64,000 nucleotides of DNA. Origin: Salipiger bermudensis. Its GTDB lineage: Bacteria > Pseudomonadota > Alphaproteobacteria > Rhodobacterales > Rhodobacteraceae. The DNA is taken from NCBI RefSeq assembly GCF_020171625.1, contig NZ_JAIUZY010000015.1, forward strand, positions 34,029 through 98,028. Reading direction: 5' to 3'. The notes below the pieces were generated by a model, which was not told the DNA's origin, did not search any database, and saw only the letters and a program-made list of their open reading frames with translations. This document shows positions 56,986 to 64,000 of this stretch, piece by piece; the stretch's first letter is position 1; each line of letters opens with the position of its first letter. A program made the translations under genes and the position numbers.

Positions 56986-58200
56986 TCAGCGGGGCGCCCG
57001 CCCAGCCGTTTGGAGCAACCCGGAATAGAGCAAAAGCCCCCAGGGCGCCAGCGCCGCCTCGACCTGCGCCCAGACGGTGCCGAATCCCAGCGCGTCGAAG
57101 CGCGCCGCGCGGGCGATCTCGGTCAGGCTGCGGCGTCCGTCGATCGCCGCCAGCACCGGCGCCGCGCCCCGCGGCAGGGTAATCTCGGCGGACAGCTGGC
57201 CGATGCGCAGCGGCAGGCTGCGGCCCTGCGCCACGGCCTTGGCGAGCGGCTGGCGCTGCACCCCGCGCAGATGCGGCACGAGGCTGCGGTCGGTGCCTTT
57301 CGCGATGGTCGCCTCGCTGCCCTCGGGCACCGCATAGGCGGTGTGCATCCGGATGGTGCCGCGCAGCTTCTCGGCCACCGCCATCTGCTGCGCCCGGTCC
57401 ATGCCCGCGGGCACCTCGGTGATCTGCGCCAGATCGTAGATCGCCGGCGTGGTGAACGAGGCGAGCGCCCAGCCGGTCTGGCCGAGAATGTCGAGCAGAT
57501 CGGGCACGCTGAAGGCCCGGTCCTGCCCGTGCAGTAACAGGTCGTAGAAGCCCGCGTCGCTCTTGTGGTGGTCGCCGAGATTGCGGTTGCTGGCGAAGGG
57601 GTGCCCCTCGGGCAGCGTCGCGGCGATGGTCTTGGCGCGCTCGAGCCGCTCCGCCGCGGGCAGGCCCTCGAACAGCGCGCCGAACGCCTCCTGCAGCGGA
57701 TAGACGCCCGAGCGGCCATAGGGCGCGTAGACCATGAAGCCCATCCCGCCCCCGGGCGCCAGCGCCGCGCGCAGGGCGCGGAAGCCCTCGGCCGGGTCGG
57801 GCAGATGATGCAGCACGCCGCAGCAGTCAATGTAATCGAAAGGGCCATACTCGGCGGCATCGAGCAGGCTTGCGGTGTGAAAGGTGATGCTGGTCAGCCC
57901 GCGCACCTTGGCGCGCGTCTCGGCCACCTCGCGCGAGGCGGTGGAGAGATCGAGATAGGTGATCTCGGCCGCGGCGCCGGCCTTGTCGAGCAACGTGGCG
58001 AGCTGGATCAGCCCGTCGCCGGTGCCGCCGCCGGCGACCAGCACCTTCAACGGCTGCGACCAGTCGCGCCGGCCGCGCCACAGGAAGTGATCCATCTCGA
58101 GCGGGTGCGACGGGGAGCCGGTGATCAGCCGGGTCTTCTCGTCCTCTGGATCGCGCTCGGGATAGGGATAGGTTTCGTACTGTTCCTTGACGCTGACCAT
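56986..58200 (-). CDS. Class I SAM-dependent methyltransferase
   Basis: The 404-residue protein has a methyltransferase domain with motif I VLVAGGGTGDG (about 53-63), ITYLDLSTASREVAE (motif II), and FDYIDCCGVLHHLPDPAEGFRALRAAL (motif IV area). A C-terminal half with no clear match ends in a helical region (RRSLTEIARAARFDALGF) like the winged helix of some PqqD- or HTH-type domains. The substrate is unknown. The ATG at 58200 begins MVSVKEQYETYPYPERDP, a start common to this group. A longer frame extends through DUF1992 and is not real. Confidence 0.87.
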   Translation of the reverse strand: MVSVKEQYETYPYPERDPEDEKTRLITGSPSHPLEMDHFLWRGRRDWSQPLKVLVAGGGTGDGLIQLATLLDKAGAAAEITYLDLSTASREVAETRAKVRGLTSITFHTASLLDAAEYGPFDYIDCCGVLHHLPDPAEGFRALRAALAPGGGMGFMVYAPYGRSGVYPLQEAFGALFEGLPAAERLERAKTIAATLPEGHPFASNRNLGDHHKSDAGFYDLLLHGQDRAFSVPDLLDILGQTGWALASFTTPAIYDLAQITEVPAGMDRAQQMAVAEKLRGTIRMHTAYAVPEGSEATIAKGTDRSLVPHLRGVQRQPLAKAVAQGRSLPLRIGQLSAEITLPRGAAPVLAAIDGRRSLTEIARAARFDALGFGTVWAQVEAALAPWGLLLYSGLLQTAGRAPR

Positions 58201-58262
58201 CCGGCACGGCCCTCCTTGATGCGGCCGCGACCCTGACACGGCGCCGGGGGATTGTCCAAGCC

Positions 58263-58565
58263 TCAGCGCGCCTTGCGGGCGATGGCGATCTTCGCCTCGA
58301 GCAGCGACATCTCCTGCATCATGCGCCGCCGTTCGCTGCGGTCGGCGGTCTCGCGCAGCTCCTCGCGCAGCCGTGCCAGCTCGCGCGAGAGCGAGACGAA
58401 CTCGGGCACCGCGCCGTTGTCCTTGAGGATGCGCGTCATCACCGCGCCCTCGGGATCGTCGCAGGCCGGCAGGGGCTTGCCGGCCCCGGGGAGGTTGTCG
58501 AACGCCCCCTCGCCTTCGGCCTTGGCGATGCGGGCGTTGATCAGGTCGATCAGCGGATGATCCAT
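58263..58565 (-). CDS. DUF1992 family protein
   Basis: The 100-residue protein has the DUF1992 signature (DnaJ-C28-like domain): HPLIDLINARIAKAEGEGAFDNLPGAGKPL, here at about residues 3-32, and a coiled helical C-terminus (LSRELARLREELRETADRSE). The function is unknown; the domain is found in some DnaJ homologues. GGAG precedes the ATG at 58565. It is 62 bases upstream of the methyltransferase start on the same strand. Confidence 0.85.
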   Translation of the reverse strand: MDHPLIDLINARIAKAEGEGAFDNLPGAGKPLPACDDPEGAVMTRILKDNGAVPEFVSLSRELARLREELRETADRSERRRMMQEMSLLEAKIAIARKAR

Positions 58566-58652
58566 CGGCGACTCCGGAACGGGCACATGGGCCGGGTGGC
58601 CCTGCCGGCAAGACTGCTGCAGATCGCCGCGCGTTTCCAGCCCCCGGGCGGC

Positions 58653-59090
58653 CTACCTGCGCAACGCCGCCACGGCCCGGGCCATGAGATCGAGGTAGAG
58701 GCTGCGCTCCTGCGCGCTCATCCCGGCGGTGGCGCGGGCATTGACCGCGTGCGCCTCGGCCTGGGCCGGCCCCTGAAGGTCCCGGGCGCGTCCGGTCAGG
58801 TGAATGGTGCGGGTGCGGGCGTCGCCCTCGTGGGCGCGGCGCTCGATCAGCCCGTCGCGCTCCATGCGCTTGAGCGTGTTGGCCATCGTCGCCTGTTCGA
58901 CATTCAGTCGCTGCATGAGGTCGCGCTGGGTCAGCCCCTCTTCGCGCCAGAGTTCGAGCAGGCATTTGAACTGCGCCGGTGCCAGCCCCATCGGTTTGAT
59001 GCGCTCGGCCAGCGCCTGGGCGAAGAGCCGAGCCTGGTGATTGGCGAGGTCGGCGGCGGAGCGCGAGGTGTCAAAATCCTTCATGTGCAT
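58653..59090 (-). CDS. MarR-family transcriptional regulator
   Basis: The 145-residue winged-helix protein has the MarR arrangement: LFAQALAERIKPMGLAPAQF, then LTQRDLMQRLNVEQATMANTLKRME with the recognition helix (about 66-80), the wing GLIERRAHEGDARTRTIHLT and a C-terminal dimerisation helix. Its effector and target genes are unknown. It has no adjacent divergent transporter. The region upstream is a composite repeat, so its regulated gene may be elsewhere. Confidence 0.9.
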   Translation of the reverse strand: MHMKDFDTSRSAADLANHQARLFAQALAERIKPMGLAPAQFKCLLELWREEGLTQRDLMQRLNVEQATMANTLKRMERDGLIERRAHEGDARTRTIHLTGRARDLQGPAQAEAHAVNARATAGMSAQERSLYLDLMARAVAALRR

Positions 59091-59163
59091 GGCCTTAGCA
59101 GCGGAAGGATCGTGTGGCCATTGGCAGCCCCTTGAGACGTCGCGGCACGGCGTGGCCTTTGTG

Positions 59164-59283
59164 GAGGGGGCGCTGCCCCCGCCCGCGCAGGGCGCGGACT
59201 CCCCCGGGATATTTCAGGCCAGAAGAAGACATGGGCACAGCGCCCCTGGCGTCTCTTCGTCGAAAATACTCCCGCCGGAGGCA
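59164..59283. repeat. Composite dispersed repeat, copy R5, with facing arm
   Basis: Fixed hairpin GGGGG-CGCTG-CCCCC (59166-59180), variable hairpin CCGCGC-AGG-GCGCGG (59183-59197), arm ACTCCCCCGGGATATTTCAG, then after about 25 bases a facing arm CGTCGAAAATACTCCCGCCG ending in GGAGGC. Opposite orientation to R4. Confidence 0.85.
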
Positions 59284-59348
59284 GGCCGTCCCCGGCGGCC
59301 AGGCGCGGCTTTCGGGAGTCTTCCGGCGATTGGAAGGCCTGGGGCACG

Positions 59349-59381
59349 AAAAAGGGCGCGCGGACATCATGCCGCGCGCCC
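59349..59381 (-). terminator. Intrinsic terminator after the 5'-nucleotidase gene
   Basis: A perfect 10-bp stem (59354-59363 with 59372-59381) with an 8-base loop. On the minus strand it is followed by five T residues (59349-59353 as A on plus). Confidence 0.85.
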
Positions 59382-59406
59382 GGTTAACGCTCTCGGAGCA
59401 GAGCGC

Positions 59407-60969
59407 TTATTCCGTCACGGTGATTCGGCCATCGGTGTAAGGCGTGTAGGGGGCGTTGGCGGCGAGGTATTCGGCCACCACGTCCGCGAGGTCGGGGCCG
59501 AAATCGTAGGCGTTCTCGGCATCGACGAACATCTTGTAGCCGTCGCCGCCATTCCGCACGTAGTTGTTCGATACCGCGCCATAAGTGGCCTCGGGATCGA
59601 CCGGCTCGCCGCCGACCATGACCTCGGAGATCCGGCTGCCCGCCTCGGCGGAGGGATCGACGCTGAACGACAGGCCAGCCACCTGCGGGAAGCGGCCGGC
59701 GCCCTCGTCCATCTGGCTGGCACCGTTCTCGAGCGCCTCCACCAGCGTGGCGCCAGTGATCTGGAAGGTCGAGAGCGTGTTCTGGAACGGCAGCACCGTC
59801 AGCACCTCGCCCATGGTCACCTCGCCCGCGTCGATCGAGGCGCGCACGCCACCGCTGTTCTGGATGGCGATCTGGATTCCCTGGTCCTTCACGCGGTCGA
59901 GCATGGCGTCGGACACGAGGTTGCCCATCTGGCATTCCATGGCGCGGCACACCTCGCGTGCGCCCTCGATCGGCTCGGAGCTTTCTGCCACCACGGTGGC
60001 GCGCATCTCCTCGAGCGGACCCGCGAGCTCGTCCACCCGGGCCTTGGTGTCAGCGTCTTCCTCGACCGAGGCGTCCAGCAGCACGGGGGCGCCGGTCAGC
60101 TCGGTGAGTTTGCCGTCTTCGTCGAAGGTCGCGACGACCTCGCCAAGATACTTGCCATAGGCGTAGGCGGTGACGATCGGCGTGTCATTGGCCATCGTCG
60201 GATAGGGCCCCTGGGCGTCGTCCATGTCGCCCAGCAGGGTGTGGCTGTGACCGCCGATGATCAGGTCGGCCCCGGTGAGCGCTTCGGCGAGACGGATGTC
60301 GGCGTTGAGCCCGACATGGGTGAGCAGGATGATCTTGTTGACTCCCTCCTCGGTCAGGCTGTCGATCTGCGCCTGCGCCGCGTCGATGATCGGCGAGAAG
60401 ATCACCGCGTCGCCGGGCGAGGAGGTCTCGGGCGTGTCCTCGGCCAGCACCGACACGATGCCGATCTGCTCGCCGCCGGGCTGCAGGAGGACCGACTTGC
60501 CGACCCGGCCCGCCAGATCGGGCACACCGCTGACGTCGATATTGGCCGAGAGCACCGGGAACGTGACCTTGTCGAGGAAGGCTGCGAGCCCCTCGGGCCC
60601 CTTGTCGAACTCGTGGTTGCCGACGGCCATGGCGTCGTAATCGAGCGCCGTCATGAACTCGGCGGCGAGGTCTCCGCCGTACTGGGTGAAGAACAGCGAG
60701 CCCTGGAACATGTCCCCGGCGTCGAGCAGCAGCACGTCGCCCTCGGCCTCGGCGCGGCGGGATTCGACAGCGGAGACAAGGCGCGCGATGCCGCCGAAGC
60801 ACTCTCCGGCCTCGTTCTCTTCCGGCGCGCAGGTCGAATCGTACTTGCTGATCGGCTCCCAGCGATCGTGGAAATCGTTGGTGTGCAGAATGGTCAGCGA
60901 GTACTCGGCACTCGCAGCGCCGGCGGTAAGCGCAAGCGCGGCGGCGCTGGTCAGCAGACGGAAAGTCAT
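59407..60969 (-). CDS. Periplasmic bifunctional metallophosphatase/5'-nucleotidase
   Basis: The 520-residue precursor has a signal peptide (MTFRLLTSAAALALTAGAAS, cleavage near residue 22). The metallophosphatase domain has LTILHTNDFHDRWEP, LLDAGDMFQGS, AVGNHEFDKG, LTHVGLNAD and GGHSHTLLG. The C-terminal nucleotidase domain has NSGGVRASI, VLPFQNTLS and VSNNYVRNGGDGYKMF. It hydrolyses nucleotides in the periplasm and releases nucleoside and phosphate. The ATG at 60969 fits the signal peptide. Confidence 0.94.
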   Translation of the reverse strand: MTFRLLTSAAALALTAGAASAEYSLTILHTNDFHDRWEPISKYDSTCAPEENEAGECFGGIARLVSAVESRRAEAEGDVLLLDAGDMFQGSLFFTQYGGDLAAEFMTALDYDAMAVGNHEFDKGPEGLAAFLDKVTFPVLSANIDVSGVPDLAGRVGKSVLLQPGGEQIGIVSVLAEDTPETSSPGDAVIFSPIIDAAQAQIDSLTEEGVNKIILLTHVGLNADIRLAEALTGADLIIGGHSHTLLGDMDDAQGPYPTMANDTPIVTAYAYGKYLGEVVATFDEDGKLTELTGAPVLLDASVEEDADTKARVDELAGPLEEMRATVVAESSEPIEGAREVCRAMECQMGNLVSDAMLDRVKDQGIQIAIQNSGGVRASIDAGEVTMGEVLTVLPFQNTLSTFQITGATLVEALENGASQMDEGAGRFPQVAGLSFSVDPSAEAGSRISEVMVGGEPVDPEATYGAVSNNYVRNGGDGYKMFVDAENAYDFGPDLADVVAEYLAANAPYTPYTDGRITVTE

Positions 60970-61133
60970 CGGGGAAAACCTCTCTGTGGGCGTGTTATGG
61001 CAGAAGTGTTGCAACGCTTCCGCGTGCGAGTCAAAGCACGGCTTCACCTGACGCAGCGGCGCCCCGTCGAACCCGGCTGGCGGCGCCCATTCGGCGCGCG
61101 GCGATCCGGGCGCGCGCGGGTGTCAGTGGGGCG

Positions 61134-61706
61134 TCAGCCGGCGGTCCAGCCCCGCACCAGCGTGCGCGCCATGCTGGCGGTATCGGCATCGAGGCGGCCC
61201 ACCAGAAGGTGCAGCCACGCCATCGCCATCACCGCCCGCGCCATCTCGGCCGCCGGGACCTCGGCGCACAGCTCGCCGCGCGCCCGCGCCCGCTCGAACA
61301 GCACCGAAAGGCTCTCGAGCCGCCCGAGCCGGTAGGCCTCCAGCGCCTCGAGCACATCCGGGTCAGACTGCGAGGCCGCGATGATGTGGCGGAAGATGCG
61401 GCCTTCCGGACGGCCCCAATGCGCGAAGAGCGTGTCGAGCACCCCCTTCACATCGCCCTCGAGCGTGCCGGTGTCGGGATAGCCCGCGATGCGCTTCTGG
61501 CGCTGGTAGACCGCCATCAGCAGCGCGCCGCGGGTCGGCCACCAGCGATAGAGCGTCGCCTTGCCGGCGCGCGCGCGCCGGGCCACCGCTTCCATGGTCA
61601 GCCCCGAAATGCCCTTCTCCGCCACCAGCGCCTCGGCGGCGTCGAGCACCGCGGTCTCGGTCTCGGGGTTGCGGCGGGCGCCGATGGACGCGCGTTTTTC
61701 GGTCAT
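61134..61706 (-). CDS. TetR/AcrR-family transcriptional regulator
   Basis: The 190-residue repressor has the N-terminal TetR helix-turn-helix (AVLDAAEALVAEKGISGLTMEAVARRARAGKATLYRWW, split over residues 19-56) and a helical ligand domain. It is divergent from a small membrane protein gene, with a 111-base gap holding a palindrome suited to TetR binding. It therefore probably represses that gene and itself. The ligand is unknown. Confidence 0.92.
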   Translation of the reverse strand: MTEKRASIGARRNPETETAVLDAAEALVAEKGISGLTMEAVARRARAGKATLYRWWPTRGALLMAVYQRQKRIAGYPDTGTLEGDVKGVLDTLFAHWGRPEGRIFRHIIAASQSDPDVLEALEAYRLGRLESLSVLFERARARGELCAEVPAAEMARAVMAMAWLHLLVGRLDADTASMARTLVRGWTAG

Positions 61707-61772
61707 GGGCAGTGGGTCCGGTGCTTTTGTGACGTCTTACGTCTTTACAAGACCCAAGGCCAGCCCTTACTA

Positions 61773-61785
61773 GAACGGTACGTTC
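61773..61785. promoter_or_regulatory. Candidate TetR operator
   Basis: GAACG-GTA-CGTTC is an exact inverted repeat with a three-base centre in the gap between the TetR gene and the small membrane-protein gene, 33 bases upstream of the latter's ATG. Confidence 0.5.
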
Positions 61786-61817
61786 CGTTTCAAAAGACAT
61801 CCGCAAAGGACCAGCCC

Positions 61818-62036
61818 ATGTCCGCAGCCCCCCGACCCCCCTCCCGCACCCGGCTCGCGATCTTCGTGTTTCTCGGGGTCTATCCGCTGGTGACGGCCCT
61901 GATCTATGCCCTCGCCCCGTTCACCGTGGGCTGGGAGATCTGGCAGCGCAATCTCGTGATGGTGCCGATCATCGTCGTCAGCATGATCTGGGGGATCATT
62001 CCCCGCATCCACCGCCATTGCGGCCGCTGGCTCTGA
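61818..62036 (+). CDS. Small two-helix membrane protein (hypothetical)
   Basis: The 72-residue protein has two hydrophobic segments at about residues 12-34 (LAIFVFLGVYPLVTALIYAL) and 44-60 (NLVMVPIIVVSMIWGI), with a basic ending (PRIHRHCGRWL). AAAGGA precedes the ATG at 61818. It is divergent from the TetR gene and is probably its target. It may be a stress-induced membrane protein; I do not assign a family. Confidence 0.7.
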   Translation: MSAAPRPPSRTRLAIFVFLGVYPLVTALIYALAPFTVGWEIWQRNLVMVPIIVVSMIWGIIPRIHRHCGRWL

Positions 62037-62093
62037 CCCACCGCGACGCCGCCGGGGATTGACCGACGGCGCGTTCGCGGTCATCTGGGGATC

Positions 62094-62428
62094 ATGCTGA
62101 TCTACAAAATCCTGAGGTCCGGTGAATGGGCCGCGCTGCAGGCCGAGGCCGAGACCGCCGGGGCGCCGGTGGACGAGGCCGATGGCTATATCCATTTCTC
62201 GACCCTCGCGCAGGTGCGCGAGACCGCTGCCAAGCATTTCGCCGACGAGGACGGGCTCTACATCCTCGCCTTCGAGTCCGACGATCTCGGCGACGCGCTC
62301 AAATGGGAGCCGTCGCGCGGCGGCGCCCTGTTCCCGCATCTCTACGGCCCCCTGAGGCTTGCAGACGTGCGCTGGTCGCGCCCGCTGCCGCTGGGCCTCG
62401 GCGGCCATATCTTCCCGGATGACATGAC

Positions 62429-62432
<4 letters not shown>
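62094..62432 (+). CDS. DUF952 family protein
   Basis: The 112-residue protein has the DUF952 pattern: [75 protein letters not shown]. The function of the family is not established. It overlaps pyrD by four bases (ATGA) and is the first gene of a coupled three-gene unit. Confidence 0.9.
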
Positions 62433-63483
<1,051 letters not shown>

Positions 63484-63487
<4 letters not shown>

Positions 63488-63822
63488 TCCTCTGGCACAA
63501 CCCGCGCTGCTCGAAATCCCGCGAAGCCCTCACCCTGCTCGAAGCGCGCGGCGTCCGCCCCGAGATCCGCCGGTATCTCGAAGACGCCCCCTCCTACGAC
63601 GAACTCAGGGCCGCCCGGACCGCGCTGGCCCTGCCGGCGATCGAGATGATGCGAACCAAGGAGCCCGCCTTCCGCGAGATGGGCCTGAGCAAGACCGCCG
63701 ACGACGACACCCTGCTGCGCGCCATGGCCGCCGAACCGAGGCTCATCGAACGCCCCCTCGCGATCGAAGGCACCCGCGCCGTCCTCGGCCGCCCCCCGGA
63801 AAAGGTCCTCGACCTTCTCTAG
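63484..63822 (+). CDS. arsC: ArsC/YfgD-type arsenate reductase family protein
   Basis: The 112-residue thioredoxin-fold protein starts [20 protein letters not shown] with the catalytic Cys9 and the Arg in NPRCSKS, then [14 protein letters not shown] and [14 protein letters not shown]. Glutaredoxin-coupled ArsC reduces arsenate to arsenite. The YfgD subgroup has the same fold with uncertain activity, and no arsenical exporter or regulator lies nearby. It ends an overlapping DUF952–pyrD–arsC unit. Confidence 0.87.
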
Positions 63823-63835
63823 GCGCCAGCCAGAC

Positions 63836-63945
63836 GCCCCCGTCTTCTTTGGTTCAAAAATACCTCGGGGGTGAATTGGCGCACAGCGCCAAGAGGGGGC
63901 AGAGCCCCCTCTCTTTTTCTCGATTGCGCGCCTGCGGCGCGACAG
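63836..63945. repeat. Composite dispersed repeat, copy R6
   Basis: Arm with CTTCTTTGGTTCAAAAATAC and CTCGGGGG, variable hairpin TTGGCGC-ACA-GCGCCAA (63876-63892), fixed hairpin GGGGG-CAGAG-CCCCC (63895-63909), followed by CTCTTTTTC, so it may terminate the pyrD unit. Near-identical to R2 in reverse orientation except in the variable hairpin. Genomic bases after it end at 63945. Confidence 0.85.
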
Positions 63946-64000
63946 AGATCGGAAGAGCGTCGTGTAGGGAAAGAGTGTGAATCCGAGTGTAGATCTCGGT
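63946..64000. other. Illumina TruSeq dual-index adapter (not genomic)
   Basis: From 63946 the sequence reads AGATCGGAAGAGCGTCGTGT and continues as the complement of the TruSeq universal adapter, then an eight-base index GAATCCGA (63979-63986), then GTGTAGATCTCGGT to the window edge. This is the exact order of the dual-index adapter. The bases are sequencing contamination at an untrimmed contig end. Confidence 0.97.

Overview
The window is a high-GC, gene-dense alphaproteobacterial chromosome segment. Its gene content and order fit the Rhodobacterales (Roseobacter lineage): gcrA, a tilS–cpoB–pal–tolB–tolA–tolR–tolQ–ybgC block next to ftsH, holA–lptE–leuS, malyl-CoA lyase, a dgcN/dgcA pair and an lrp/lysE divergon. 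Naming a genus (Salipiger-like) would be a guess. No rRNA, tRNA, CRISPR array, insertion sequence or prophage is visible. Almost all genes are intact. The only edge-truncated gene is an ABC-2 permease at the left end. The last 55 bases (63946-64000) are Illumina TruSeq dual-index adapter, so genomic sequence ends at 63945.

Layout. 1-5.1 kb: permease end, the cell-cycle regulator gcrA behind a terminator-like leader, a 0.9-kb gene-free stretch with an orphan minus-strand terminator, flavin reductase, NUDIX protein, and an overlapping pdxJ–deaminase–acpS operon. 5.1-11.7 kb: purE–purK, a YghU-type glutathione transferase, a DNA-repair helicase with its PdeM partner and a 47-residue membrane ORF between them, and a thioesterase. 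11.7-16.3 kb: one-carbon metabolism (folD, chorismate mutase, fhs), a MOSC protein and a methyltransferase. 16.3-25.6 kb: ftsH, tilS and the complete Tol-Pal envelope system. 25.6-29.7 kb: holA, lptE, leuS. 29.9-33.5 kb: glycosyltransferase, small membrane ORF, HNH nuclease, flavoprotein, PPOX protein.

33.6-37.8 kb: a D-amino-acid cluster (dat, dgcA, dgcN) divergent from malyl-CoA lyase. The three enzymes could funnel D-amino acids through D-glutamate and its N-acetyl form into L-glutamate. 38.1-41.6 kb: a fused retropepsin-like protease/RimK ligase and ilvD. 41.9-49.2 kb: an unrecognised protein, lrp/lysE, accA, aldo/keto reductase, metG, truB. 49.3-54.9 kb: hydrolases, FKBP isomerase, a 124-bp tandem repeat, then pcaD, a second hydrolase, a PcaB-like protein without the family's catalytic motifs, and an ArsR regulator. 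54.9-63.8 kb: acyl-CoA synthetase, methyltransferase, DUF1992, MarR, periplasmic 5'-nucleotidase, TetR with a divergent small membrane protein, and DUF952–pyrD–arsC.

The least explained signals are non-coding. A composite dispersed repeat occurs in at least five places: a conserved arm, a variable-sequence hairpin and a fixed GC hairpin. A second palindromic family, with a GATTTTTCG/CGAAAAATC core, lies inside the tolB–pal junction and at the truB 3' end.
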